Assembly: GCA_902500785.1 (NCBI GenBank)
Contig: CABVRW010000003.1
Span: 33,786 to 97,785, forward strand
Direction of reading: 5' to 3'
Length of the DNA: 64,000 nucleotides
DNA from: an uncultured Nitrospira sp.
GTDB lineage: Bacteria > Nitrospirota > Nitrospiria > Nitrospirales > Nitrospiraceae
The notes beneath the pieces were generated by a model. The model was not told where the DNA came from. It ran no database searches and saw nothing but the letters and a program-made list of their open reading frames with translations. Position numbers and translations under genes: made by a program. Shown piece by piece: positions 18,411 to 26,409 of this stretch (position 1 is its first letter; each line of letters opens with the position of its first letter).

Positions 18411-19100
18411 TCAGTCTTCCACGCCCAGGCCGATCACGATTAGAACCGCATAGTCCTGCTTCGTGCAGCCCTCGACCGAAGGCATCGCTCCCCCTGGCAC
18501 AACTGGAAACGCAGTCTTCTGCGCGTTTGCCGGCGAGCACGAACCACCAATCCCTGCCGGTGTATAGCGCGCGGAGCGGCAGGCCAGGTGCGTCACGTCA
18601 TAGAGCGTCGCGCCTTTATCGAGCTCCCAGCGCCTGTCGCCATTCCCGTCGACGGGATGAATGGTCAGTACAGCCGTCACGTCGCGGGCGCCCGTGACCA
18701 CGTATTTGCCGGGAGGGAGAGGAAAGGTCGGCTGCTCCATGATCAAGCCGTGCTCCTCCAGCCACCAGTCGGAGCCGTCGAATTTCCAGCGCGCCGGGGC
18801 GATGCCACCTGCATCCTTCAACCGTTTATAACTGTTCAGCTCGACGCCCCGAGGACCGGGGTCCAGAGGCCACAGACCCCACGATTGCGCGCCGCTCCCG
18901 GAGGTCGCACCTGGATCGCCCAACGCCGCGATGAACTGTGTCGATATGCGCTGGACCTTCGTCTGACCTCCGGTTGCGGCGTGGGCTTGGCTTCGACTCA
19001 GATGGAATGAGGGGAGCACGAACGAACCGAGCAGCAAGAGAACCAGGATGAACAGATGACACGCAGAACGGGCCAAAGAACCACCCTCTTTTTTTGTCAT
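18411..19100 (-). CDS. Exported protein of unknown function
   Basis: A 229-residue protein with a Sec-type signal peptide (basic start, hydrophobic core about residues 13-32, AHA-A cleavage region near 40). The mature part is rich in Gly, Pro and Trp, has four cysteines in the C-terminal third and motifs such as GLWPLDPGPRG and FDGSDWWLEEHG. AGGAG lies six bases before the ATG. It is adjacent to, but outside, the left end of the arsenic island. I recognise no family and propose no function. Confidence 0.65.
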   Translation of the reverse strand: MTKKEGGSLARSACHLFILVLLLLGSFVLPSFHLSRSQAHAATGGQTKVQRISTQFIAALGDPGATSGSGAQSWGLWPLDPGPRGVELNSYKRLKDAGGIAPARWKFDGSDWWLEEHGLIMEQPTFPLPPGKYVVTGARDVTAVLTIHPVDGNGDRRWELDKGATLYDVTHLACRSARYTPAGIGGSCSPANAQKTAFPVVPGGAMPSVEGCTKQDYAVLIVIGLGVED

Positions 19101-19348
19101 CTTTACTCCTGCGTGTATTCGGTGATTTTCTCAGGTTAAGTCGACGCTGAGATGAGTTGCAAGTCGCTGGGAAGCGAAACGATGAGGATGCGCTATTCCC
19201 ACGATGGACATGGCTGGGATCAACAGCTGCGGCGCGCCGTTACACTGATCGAAACGACGGTGTTGTCGATGGATTGCCCTATAGGGAATCGTCCGTTGAA
19301 CTGGACATTGCCCTCAAGGCGGTTAACTCATCGGAAGATCAGAAAAAA

Positions 19349-19394
19349 GTTGGTGGTCCCAACGGGATCTGAACCCGTGTCTGAGCCTTGAGAG
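19349..19394 (-). repeat. Left attachment repeat (partial tRNA-Glu copy)
   Basis: A 46-bp copy of the tRNA-Glu 3' half, from the base before the CCA end to the anticodon stem. It differs from the intact gene by one base (19369, C instead of T on the plus strand, in the T-loop). Homology ends abruptly after 19394, where the complete gene continues. This is the att site left by integration at the 3' end of the tRNA gene. Confidence 0.92.
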
Positions 19395-19523
19395 TCGATA
19401 CCAAGCAGTTTTCACAGTGGCTTGATTTTGCGAAAGTTTCCCCGTTTTTTCTTTTGAATTAAGCGGTTAACGGCATTCTATGGGTTCTACTAGGGCGAAC
19501 CAATATTGAGTGTTCTGACATTT

Positions 19524-19543
19524 TCTAGCACAAATCTAGCACA
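19524..19543. promoter_or_regulatory. Candidate integrase arm-binding repeats (left)
   Basis: TCTAGCACA occurs twice in direct orientation with an 11-bp period (19524-19532 and 19535-19543). The overlapping 15-mer CACAAATCTAGCACA (19529-19543) recurs with one mismatch at 27731-27745 near the other island end. Paired short repeats inside both ends of an island are typical of tyrosine-recombinase arm sites. The role is inferred from position. Confidence 0.45.
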
Positions 19544-19583
19544 CTCAAACTTACAGAGATTTCTTCTGACCGCTAGTTGACTA

Positions 19584-19599
19584 ATCAATAATAATTGAT
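19584..19599. promoter_or_regulatory. ArsR operator
   Basis: ATCAATAATAATTGAT is a perfect match to the ArsR/SmtB operator form ATCAA-N6-TTGAT. It ends 12 bases before the arsR start codon, so bound ArsR would block the ars promoter until arsenite releases it. Confidence 0.85.
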
Positions 19600-19611
19600 A
19601 TATCGTCATTC

Positions 19612-19935
19612 ATGCGAATAAAGATGGCTAAAGGAATAGCCGATGTTGCCAAAGTGTTCCAGGCTCTGTCAGACGAAACCCGATTACTGATTCTGGAACA
19701 ATTGAAGGACGGCGAGCAATGTGTGTGCGATCTCACGGACGTGTTTAAGACGGGGCAGTCACGTCTCTCCTTTCACCTCCGAGTGCTTAAAGATGCGGGG
19801 TTAATCTTGGCTCGACCTGAAGGACGATGGATGTATTACTCGCTCAATCTCGACGGGGTGGAAGAGTTGCAGGATGTGGTGACCTCGCTCAAAGCTGCAT
19901 CGTCCCGCGCCGCTAAGAGAGGGTGTTGTCCGTAA
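19612..19935 (+). CDS. arsR: ArsR-family arsenite-responsive repressor
   Basis: A 107-residue winged-helix repressor. FQALSDETRLLILEQL begins the DNA-binding domain. CVCDLTD (Cys38 and Cys40 region) matches the classical arsenite-binding CxC site of ArsR, and GQSRLSFHLRVLKDAG is the recognition helix. A CC pair near the C-terminus may add a third thiol ligand. The gene opens the arsenic operon and sits directly behind a consensus operator, so it should autoregulate. A second in-frame ATG at 19624 is possible; neither start has a strong ribosome site. Confidence 0.93.
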   Translation: MRIKMAKGIADVAKVFQALSDETRLLILEQLKDGEQCVCDLTDVFKTGQSRLSFHLRVLKDAGLILARPEGRWMYYSLNLDGVEELQDVVTSLKAASSRAAKRGCCP

Positions 19936-19985
19936 CTTTTTTTTGCCATAATTCATCAACGTTTCTTGATGTAATAGGTGTTCCG

Positions 19986-21086
19986 ATGGAAGTTGTCGTC
20001 ACAGTCCAGCCGCAGAATCCCAAAGAAGCGAAACGATTAAATCTGTTCGAACGATATCTCACTCTGTGGGTTGGTCTTTGTATGGTCGCAGGAGTCTTGC
20101 TAGGGAAGGCAGCGCCGGGGCTCATTCAGGCCTTACGAGCGATGGAATTCGGAAGGGAGAGTCATGTGAACTTTCCCATGGCTGTGCTGATCTGGCTGAT
20201 GATCACTCCGATGATGATGAAAGTAGATTTTCGTGCGGTTTCGAAGGTGGGGCAACGACCTCAAGGCCTGTTCGTTACCCTCTTTGTCAATTGGGTGGTG
20301 AAACCGTTCTCCATGGCTTTCTTAGCCTGGGTCTTCTTTCGATTCGTGTTCTCAGCCTGGATAACCCCCAACGAAGCGGATCAGTACATCGCGGGAGCCA
20401 TCATCCTTGCCGCCGCACCTTGTACGGCCATGGTCTTTGTCTGGAGTTATCTGACGGACGGCGACCCTACCTATACTTTGGTGCAGGTGTCGGTCAATGA
20501 CTTGATCATGCTGGTGCTGTTTGCGCCGATTGTGGGCTTGCTGGTCAGTGGCGCATCGTCCCTCACGGTTCCGTTCGCGGTGCTGCTCTACTCGGTCGTG
20601 GGCTTTATTGTGATCCCCTTGGTGCTAGGAGTTCTGATCCGACAATGGGTCGTCCGACAGCGAGGGCAGCGATGGTTTGAAGACACGCTCTTGCCTCGGT
20701 TTGCTCCTATCACGATTGGAGCCTTGCTGGTCACATTGGTCCTGATCTTTGCCTTTCAAGCCGAGAACATCCTCGGGAAACCTTTTCATGTCCTACTCAT
20801 TGCGATTCCGATTCTTCTCCAGGTCTATTTCAATGCTTTCCTCGCCTATGGATTGATGAAGTGGTTAAAAGTGCCCTATGCGGTGGCAGCTCCAGGCGCA
20901 TTGATTGGCGCGAGCAACTTCTTTGAACTCGCTGTAGCCACGGCTATTGCTTTGTTTGGCCCTGAATCAGGGGCGGCATTAGTGACCGTTGTCGGTGTGC
21001 TCGTTGAGGTCCCCGTCATGCTGTCGGTGTGCCATGTCTGCAATCAGACACGACACTGGTTTCCGCTGAAAGAGGTTCCGGCATGA
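19986..21086 (+). CDS. acr3: Arsenite efflux permease, ACR3 family
   Basis: A 366-residue ten-helix membrane protein of the ACR3/ArsB-like family (bile acid:Na+ symporter superfamily). It has the conserved segment AAAPCTAMVFVWSYL, with the catalytic Cys in helix IV, and PGALIGASNFFELAVATAI in helix IX with the essential Glu. It exports arsenite from the cytoplasm. The gene follows arsR by 50 bp. ATG 19986 is chosen; the frame upstream overlaps the arsR tail and adds no membrane segment. Confidence 0.93.
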   Translation: MEVVVTVQPQNPKEAKRLNLFERYLTLWVGLCMVAGVLLGKAAPGLIQALRAMEFGRESHVNFPMAVLIWLMITPMMMKVDFRAVSKVGQRPQGLFVTLFVNWVVKPFSMAFLAWVFFRFVFSAWITPNEADQYIAGAIILAAAPCTAMVFVWSYLTDGDPTYTLVQVSVNDLIMLVLFAPIVGLLVSGASSLTVPFAVLLYSVVGFIVIPLVLGVLIRQWVVRQRGQRWFEDTLLPRFAPITIGALLVTLVLIFAFQAENILGKPFHVLLIAIPILLQVYFNAFLAYGLMKWLKVPYAVAAPGALIGASNFFELAVATAIALFGPESGAALVTVVGVLVEVPVMLSVCHVCNQTRHWFPLKEVPA

Positions 21087-21108
21087 CAGCCAGACCATAA
21101 GGTGGCCG

Positions 21109-21333
21109 GTGGATTTTTTGACCTTGCTCGGGCTGATCGCAACGCTGACGTTCATCGTGCTGGTCGGTATATACGTGTCAGAACAGTGGCACAATCCTAG
21201 CTGGGGAGATCTCAGGAAGCCGATGTCGCTAGGGGAAGTTTTCCGAGAATGGCTAATCTTTGTCATTTTGTACGGCGGGTTGTCCGCGGTTTTACACGGA
21301 GCCCTGCGGCTCGCCTGTTGGACTGTCTGTTAG
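21109..21333 (+). CDS. Small two-helix membrane protein in the ars operon
   Basis: A 74-residue protein with two hydrophobic segments (about 3-22 and 49-68). The start is GTG with an AAGGTGG ribosome site, 22 bp after the ACR3 gene and 27 bp before the arsI/cadI-like gene. It has two cysteines near the C-terminus. I recognise no family. Its location in the operon suggests an accessory to arsenite transport, which is only inference. Confidence 0.55.
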   Translation: MDFLTLLGLIATLTFIVLVGIYVSEQWHNPSWGDLRKPMSLGEVFREWLIFVILYGGLSAVLHGALRLACWTVC

Positions 21334-21360
21334 GTGCATTAAACCAAAGGAGGGACCATC

Positions 21361-21831
21361 ATGAAACGATTACATCTGCACATTGGAGTAGACAACCTTA
21401 GCGAAAGTATCAACTTCTACACCGCATTGTTTGGGACAGCGCCGGTTAAAACTAAGCCCGATTACGCCAAATGGTTATTGGACGACCCTCGCGTGAACTT
21501 TGCCATCTCGACTCGGGCGAAGAAGGGCGTTGACCACCTCGGCATTCAGGTTGAGGAAGACAAAGAGCTGGCAGAGGTGCGGGAACGCCTTAAGGCGAAG
21601 GATGTCACCTTGACCGATGAGGGGGAAACGGTCTGCTGTTACGCCCGATCGGAAAAGTCGTGGATTCAGGACCCATCAGGTATCGCATGGGAGACCTATC
21701 GGACCATGGAAGATGTTCAACTCTTCTTGGGTGAAACTGAACCGGCGGAAGGTGCTTGCTGCACCCCAGACACTATGGGAACGCCTAACTGCTGTGAACC
21801 CTCTGCAAAAACAGCGGGGTGTTGTGACTAA
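21361..21831 (+). CDS. ArsI/CadI-family metalloenzyme (glyoxalase fold)
   Basis: A 156-residue vicinal-oxygen-chelate protein. MKRLHLHIGVDNLSESINFY starts the fold with a metal-ligand His, DHLGIQV holds the second His, and ETVCCYARSEKSWIQDPSG carries the vicinal Cys pair that binds arsenicals or cadmium, ending with the Glu ligand in WETYR. ArsI cleaves the C-As bond of trivalent organoarsenicals; CadI relatives are induced by cadmium. The C-terminal tail has three further CC pairs (about 137-155), which may bind metalloid. AAAGGAGG precedes the ATG, and the stop overlaps the arsC start. Confidence 0.88.
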   Translation: MKRLHLHIGVDNLSESINFYTALFGTAPVKTKPDYAKWLLDDPRVNFAISTRAKKGVDHLGIQVEEDKELAEVRERLKAKDVTLTDEGETVCCYARSEKSWIQDPSGIAWETYRTMEDVQLFLGETEPAEGACCTPDTMGTPNCCEPSAKTAGCCD

Positions 21832-22259
21832 TGCAGAAGGAAAAAGACATTATCAAGGTACTGGTGCTCTGTACGGGCAACTCCTGTCGTTCGGTCATGG
21901 CGGAGGCGTTAATCAACGACCTGCGCCGTGGCCTTTACCAAGCCTGGAGCGCTGGCAGCCATCCCACGGGCTCTGTGCTTCCCAAATCCATCGAGACGCT
22001 CAAGCGGCATGGGGTCGATCCGGGTCAGCCGCGTAGCAAATCGTGGGATGAATTCGTCGATCAATCGTTTGATTTGGTGATTACCGTATGTGATCAGGCA
22101 GCCGGTGAAAGCTGCCCGTTGTTCCGCAGGAGCCCCACGAAGATGCATTGGAGTACGCCTGACCCGGCCAAAGCGACCGGATCGGACGCCGAGATTAATC
22201 GGGCCTTCGACGAGGCATTTCTGTTGTTGAAAAAGCGCGTTGAAAATCTAGCGAACTAA
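21831..22259 (+). CDS. arsC: Thioredoxin-type arsenate reductase (LMW-PTP fold)
   Basis: A 142-residue protein with the phosphatase loop VLCTGNSCRS (nucleophile Cys at about 14) and the downstream cysteines of the Staphylococcus-type enzyme in VITVCDQAAGESCP. It reduces arsenate to arsenite for export by the ACR3 permease using a cysteine relay and thioredoxin. The ATG overlaps the preceding stop by one base, which indicates coupling. Last gene of the ars operon. Confidence 0.93.
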   Translation: MQKEKDIIKVLVLCTGNSCRSVMAEALINDLRRGLYQAWSAGSHPTGSVLPKSIETLKRHGVDPGQPRSKSWDEFVDQSFDLVITVCDQAAGESCPLFRRSPTKMHWSTPDPAKATGSDAEINRAFDEAFLLLKKRVENLAN

Positions 22260-22575
22260 GCTTTGGGGCGTAATCAGCAGGAAAGTCGTTGAAAAGTTGG
22301 CAGGCGATCCTGGCATTAAACCAGTGGCATCTTCCGTGTGAAGGCAAAAACATAGATTTCTTAATCGCTCGCTGTTGCAATGGTTTCCTCACAAAGACCT
22401 TGAATTTCATGCGGTTAGGAGTTCTCTATAGCTTACACTGCGTACATTACATTTCGAGGGTTCAGATGATTTCTGACACAAAAGTGACCACAGGGTGATT
22501 ACCTATATGGAATGGGTGAGCGCCTACCGTTCTGCTTTTCAACTTTTCTACCCCCGCCTCATTCCTCGCTTGCTT

Positions 22576-22599
22576 GCGGGTACTCTATAGAGTACCCGC
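22576..22599. terminator. Perfect 24-bp palindrome after the ars operon
   Basis: GCGGGTACTC followed by TATA and its exact complement GAGTACCCGC. As RNA it would form a ten-bp stem with a four-base loop. No T-run follows, so it may be a factor-assisted terminator, an mRNA 3' stabiliser or a protein-binding site rather than a simple intrinsic terminator. Confidence 0.4.
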
Positions 22600-22706
22600 T
22601 TCACGGCATTCCTCTATTACATCAATATCTTAATGCTATATTTATATTGTAGACAGTATATAAAAATGCGAATAATATTATTAACGATATAAAAATATTA
22701 AATAAA

Positions 22707-22724
22707 TATACTATTTGCAGTATA
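22707..22724. promoter_or_regulatory. Putative operator and -10 region of the HTH/Fic pair
   Basis: TATACT-ATTTGC-AGTATA is an 18-bp inverted repeat with perfect six-bp arms. It overlaps a TATAAT -10 box (22721-22726) that lies only six bases before the ATG at 22733, so the transcript may be leaderless. Autorepression by the HTH protein is a reasonable inference. Confidence 0.5.
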
Positions 22725-22732
22725 ATGTGGCC

Positions 22733-23203
22733 ATGAAAAGAAAGCTGGTCACGATTCTTGACGATATTGCACTATCACGCCTCACGGTTGATCCTCCAAC
22801 AGAAGCCAGCCATCGTTCGCCAGGGGACTGGATACGTATTCTTCGCAACTACCTCAGAATGACCCAGAGTGAGCTTGCACAACGCGCACATATTACGCAG
22901 CCCAACCTAGCTGCAATTGAGTCTGGAAAAGTCGATCCGCAGCTGGGAACGCTCGGGCGTATCTATGAGGGTCTCTCGTGCACGCTCTCTATTGAGCCGC
23001 GACCGAAAAAGCCTCTTGAGGAAATACTCCGAGGACGTGCCCGCACAGTTGCCCTAAAGCGGCTCAAGCAGACAATGGGCACGATGGCGCTTGAAAGTCA
23101 GGCTCCCGAGGAAGAAACATTTCGACAGTTGCTCGAAAAGAGCACAGACAACATTCTACGGAGCACCAGGAAACGCTTATCAGGGAAGAATGATGGCAGA
23201 TGA
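22733..23203 (+). CDS. HTH protein of the 'mobile mystery protein A' type
   Basis: A 156-residue protein with an XRE-type helix-turn-helix (about residues 28-82, LRNYLRMTQSELAQRAHITQ and the following recognition helix PNLAAIESGKVDPQ) and a helical C-terminal part. Paired directly with a Fic protein whose start overlaps its 3' end, it matches the mobile mystery protein A/B arrangement known from islands. The expected role is antitoxin-like control of the Fic partner and autorepression of the pair. Family membership is from pattern and context. Confidence 0.75.
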   Translation: MKRKLVTILDDIALSRLTVDPPTEASHRSPGDWIRILRNYLRMTQSELAQRAHITQPNLAAIESGKVDPQLGTLGRIYEGLSCTLSIEPRPKKPLEEILRGRARTVALKRLKQTMGTMALESQAPEEETFRQLLEKSTDNILRSTRKRLSGKNDGR

Positions 23204-23810
23204 GACCCACCTTGCCGGAGCAACACCGGGAGAGGACACTTCGGGCCTAATTGACCTCTCTCTTGCCACACGAGCTGATCGAAATGCTGCAGAAACACAA
23301 ACCATCGGTCTTGCCTACAACAAGTATATTTTTGAAGCACGAAGAAAGAAACGTGGGACACAATGGCTCACTGATGATTTCATCCTCGTTGTGCATCGAA
23401 GTATGTTTGGCTCCATCTGGACGTGGGGGGGACACTATCGCAAAGAACGGCTCAACATGGGCTGTGAACCGCACCTGATTCGAGAGCAGATTAAGTTACT
23501 CAGTGACGACTTTCTTTCATGGGATTCCATCGACTCAGAAATGCCCGTAGTAGAAGTAGCCGCACGCCTTCAAAATCGGCTCACAAAAATTCATCCGTTC
23601 AGAAACGGCAATGGGAGACACGCCAGGCTTATCACAGATATTTTCCTCTATTCCCGTAAGCACTCCTTACCTCAGTGGCCACAGATTCACCTCATGTCTC
23701 AAGGCGAGAACGTTCGATCACAATATATTCAAGCAATGAAAGAAGCTGATCAGGGTGACTTCTCGGAGTTGATCCGATTTATGGAAGGCTGCATTCAAGC
23801 CTCGACTTAA
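23193..23810 (+). CDS. Fic-domain protein of the 'mobile mystery protein B' type
   Basis: A 205-residue Fic protein. The motif IHPFRNGNGRHAR (around residues 131-143) has the catalytic His and the phosphate-binding GNGR, with Asn at the usual Asp/Glu position. FGSIWTWGGHYR lies upstream, as is usual for the fold. Fic proteins transfer AMP or other nucleotides to a target hydroxyl. ATG 23193 is preferred over the adjacent ATG 23190 because of the spacing from AGGGAAG; it overlaps the HTH gene by 11 bp. This is probably a toxin-like or addiction module that keeps the island; the target is unknown. Confidence 0.82.
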   Translation: MADETHLAGATPGEDTSGLIDLSLATRADRNAAETQTIGLAYNKYIFEARRKKRGTQWLTDDFILVVHRSMFGSIWTWGGHYRKERLNMGCEPHLIREQIKLLSDDFLSWDSIDSEMPVVEVAARLQNRLTKIHPFRNGNGRHARLITDIFLYSRKHSLPQWPQIHLMSQGENVRSQYIQAMKEADQGDFSELIRFMEGCIQAST

Positions 23811-23902
23811 GCCCGCATGTGAGGCTTGGGAGTCTTATCCTGCTCCCCGTGAAATTGAGACCACCCCTAAGACATGGTCCGGAGAGGGCCGAGGAGGTGG
23901 AC

Positions 23903-24163
23903 ATGGCAGTCGAATCTGCAGAACCCATAGAACGATGGACGGCCAAACGGCGGGTGGCGCTGGTGGTGAGTATTCTGAAGGGCGAGACCGCTGTGGTTGA
24001 GGCGGCTCGGACGCATGGGCTGACGGTGGCCGAGGTGGACGATTGGCGGGAGAAGTTTCTGCTGGGGGCCGAGAACGCCCTGCGGACGCGGACGAAAGAC
24101 GAAGAGGCCGTGAAGGACGAGCAGATCAAGACGCTCAAACAGAAGATCGGCGATCTCGGCTGA
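23903..24163 (+). pseudogene. Truncated transposase orfA-like gene
   Basis: Eighty-six residues of a helix-turn-helix, coiled-coil protein (RWTAKRRVALVVSILKGETA, then a basic/acidic helix with KDEQIKTLKQKIGDL) that resembles the first ORF of some transposons. The reading frame stops at a TGA that is the first three bases of the neighbouring IS3-family element, so the C-terminus has been cut off by that insertion. No second ORF of its own element remains. Confidence 0.6.
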
Positions 24164-24177
24164 CCTTCCCCCAGTTA

Positions 24178-25066
24178 TTACACCAAAGCTGAGGAAGTTA
24201 ACACCTGTGTGAGAGGGCTCCCGTCTTGATAGGTGTTGATGAACTCCTGGGGTGTCACATCCCCGATGGTGCTGTGCGTTCGCTCCTCATTGTATTCCCG
24301 CCGCGTATTCCCGCCGCCACACCTCGATCACGAGCTGCGCTTCCTGGAGCGTCAGAAACCAGTGCTCGTTGAGACACTCGTCTCGAAACTTGCCGTTGAA
24401 GCTTTCGATAAACGCATTTTGGACCGGTTTGCCCGGCTGAATAAAATGCAGGTGGACGCCGTGCTGAGCGGCCCAGGCATCCAGCGCGGTCCCCGCGAAT
24501 TCGGGACCGTTGTCCAGAATCAAGGCGTCTGGCAACGAACGCGTGGTAAACAGCCGATCCAGAATCCGGCACACCCGCGCCACGCCAATTGACACGTCCA
24601 CCTCAATCACCAGTACTTCTTTCGAGCAAGGATCGGTCATCGTCAAGCACTTGAACCGTCGGCCATTGGCCAGCCGGTCATGGACAAAATCCATCGCATA
24701 CCAGCGTCCTGGTTGCGTGGGCTTCGGCAAGTCGACTCGTGGCACCGCTGCGGCCTTCTTCCGTCGTCGCCGCTGGAGCGAGAGCCCTTCGACGCGATAA
24801 TAGAGCCGTTCCACCTTCTTATGGTTCACTCGCCAGCCTTCCCGTCGCAATCGCACATAAATCCGGGGACACCCATAGCGTCGCTTACTCTCGGCAATTT
24901 CTCGGATCCGCGTCCGCAGGGCCCCATCGTCCTGCCGCCGACTCCAATACCGGAGCGTGTTCCGATCGAGAGCGATTAAGCGACACACTCGTCGCTGACT
25001 GAGCCCAAAGCGCTCGGCCGCCCACTGGGCCGCCGTTCGTTTCGCCTTGGGCCCTACCAGTTTTTT
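24178..25066 (-). pseudogene. IS3-family transposase orfB, frameshifted
   Basis: The reading frame after the -1 slip site encodes the IS3 catalytic domain: MDFVHDR with the first Asp, [11 protein letters not shown] with the second Asp, and [16 protein letters not shown] with the Glu. Near the C-terminus a 13-bp perfect tandem duplication (GTATTCCCGCCGC at 24292-24304 and 24305-24317, plus strand) shifts the frame, so translation ends early at 24287 after RREYAAGIQ. Removing one copy restores the usual ending with [17 protein letters not shown] to a stop at 24178. All catalytic residues lie before the break, so partial activity cannot be excluded. Confidence 0.85.
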
Positions 25067-25320
25067 GCGGTGATCGCTTTCAGCGCCTGAATGTCCAGCG
25101 CTTGCTCCGCCACCATCTGCTTCAACCGCCGATTTTCGTCTTCCAGTTGGCGGAGTTTCTTCACATCACTGACTTCGAGCCCGGCATATTTCGTCCGCCA
25201 CTTATACAACGTGGCATCCGAGATGCCGTGCTTGCGACAGAGCTCGTGGACCCCAATGCCCGCTTGGGCGTCCTTCAACACCGCAATGATTTGTTCCTCC
25301 GTGTGCCGTTTCCGTGTCAT
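25054..25320 (-). CDS. IS3-family transposase orfA
   Basis: An 88-residue HTH protein ([19 protein letters not shown] start, [17 protein letters not shown] recognition region) with a C-terminal leucine-zipper-like helix ([20 protein letters not shown]). AGGAGGGGG precedes the ATG. Its end carries the slippery heptamer A6C (minus strand, 25060-25066). A -1 slip there reads past the stop into orfB, giving the OrfAB transposase typical of the family. Confidence 0.88.
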   Translation of the reverse strand: MTRKRHTEEQIIAVLKDAQAGIGVHELCRKHGISDATLYKWRTKYAGLEVSDVKKLRQLEDENRRLKQMVAEQALDIQALKAITAKNW

Positions 25321-25352
25321 AGCCCCCTCCTGTAGGGCCCATCTCAGCACAG

Positions 25353-26366
25353 GTGAACTTCCAAGCCAATGGTCTAGTTTTCGGGGGGAAGGTCTTTACG
25401 GTCCTGGCCAGCAATCCTCAAGAGACCATGAAGGTCCTCGGTGGAGAGTGGAGTCGGGCCAAAGGCGGCTTTCGAGGCTATCCCCTCTCATGGGTCAAGA
25501 CAGATGGACTGCGAGGAGTTGGCAAACTGGGCACGAACGCGCCTCGTCGTCCGAATGAAATCCATGTCGATCTCTCTGGCGGTTTGGTCTCTGCGCTCAC
25601 GCTCGATCAGATTCGAGTGCTCCTGAAGTGGGTCCATGCACAGCAAGGGCACGTCACCCGAATTGACTGTGCGCTCGATGATCGAGCCGCGACCGTCTCC
25701 GTCTCGACGGTTCGAGAGGCCGTCGCTGCCGGCCAATGTATGACGCGTGCAGCACAGGTCCGGCACATTGTCTCCAACCTGACGCATGGGGACGGAGCCA
25801 CGACGGGCGAGACCATGTATTTCGGGAGTCCGCAGAGCCAGACCCTCTTGCGCATTTACGACAAGCGTCTCGAACTCAAGAGTAAGGAACAGGCGAATTG
25901 TGAGGAATATGGCACCAGGTGGGAATTGGAACTGAAGAAGGATCGCGCCGAACAATGTGCCCGAGCCTTAGCCTCGTTAGACGAAGCCGATTGGAAGGAG
26001 TTGGTGGTCGGATTGCTCCGATCCTATGTGGATTTCCGGCAGATCCCGAAAGATGCCGAGGATGAAGAACGATACCGGGCTCCAGTGCTGGAGTGGTACG
26101 CCCTTCTGACGGAGGGATTTCAGAAGGGCCGATTAGCCCAGGAGAAGCAGGTGCAGACCCTGCAGAACGTGAAACGATGGGTGAGCGACACCCTGACGCC
26201 AATGCTGGCGGTCATTTGTGCCACCCCTGGTGGGGAAGAATGGCTACAGCACGAAATTGTCAGGGGCATCTCCCGGTGGAAAGACCGGCACCGGAACTTG
26301 CTCAAGCAACCACCCAATCGGTTTCATCCATCGTCTGCCGGCGGGAACGCGGGCAGCCCATGTTAG
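25353..26366 (+). pseudogene. Replication initiation (Rep_trans-type) protein, N-terminus replaced by IS end
   Basis: A 337-residue open frame that resembles the rolling-circle replication initiators of small integrative elements and filamentous phages. It has PNEIHVDLSGGL, then HVTRIDCALDD with metal-site-like acidic residues (about 99-109), then LLRIYDKRLELK and an ELELK-type motif, and a helical C-terminal part. The available GTG start and about the first 14 codons lie inside the right end of the IS3-family element, so the native N-terminus is lost. It may still be translated as a chimera. In a live element it would nick the origin and start replication of the excised circle. Confidence 0.72.
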
Positions 26367-26409
26367 GGGGACTGGGGGTGTCGCGAGACTGCCCCGGTAT
26401 ATCTGCATC

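Larger units (their letters stand above)
22260..22732. other. Non-coding interval after arsC (473 bp)
   Basis: No supported gene. It holds a perfect palindrome at 22576-22599 and a very AT-rich tract (about 22600-22730) that leads into the HTH gene. The change in composition marks a junction between the ars cargo and the HTH/Fic cargo. Confidence 0.55.
24161..25395 (-). mobile_element. IS3-family insertion sequence (about 1.23 kb)
   Basis: Two-ORF IS on the minus strand. The imperfect inverted repeats are long: the outermost GACCTTCCCCC lies at 24162-24172 and its complement within 25383-25394, and an inner block around GAAGTT...CACCTGTG lies at both ends. The orfB stop falls inside these limits. 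No target duplication is seen at the flanks. The left neighbour is a transposase fragment and the right neighbour is an N-truncated replication gene, which suggests an IS-mediated deletion next to the element. The outermost base at each end is uncertain. Confidence 0.82.

Noticed and set aside
19349..19394. A second functional tRNA-Glu gene
   Set aside because: Only the 3' half is present; the acceptor 5' strand, D-arm and half the anticodon stem are missing.
24187..25366. AGC as a 3-bp target duplication around an inner inverted repeat of the IS
   Set aside because: The orfB stop codon lies outside those limits and a longer outer inverted repeat (GACCTTCCCCC) exists, so the inner match is a coincidence.
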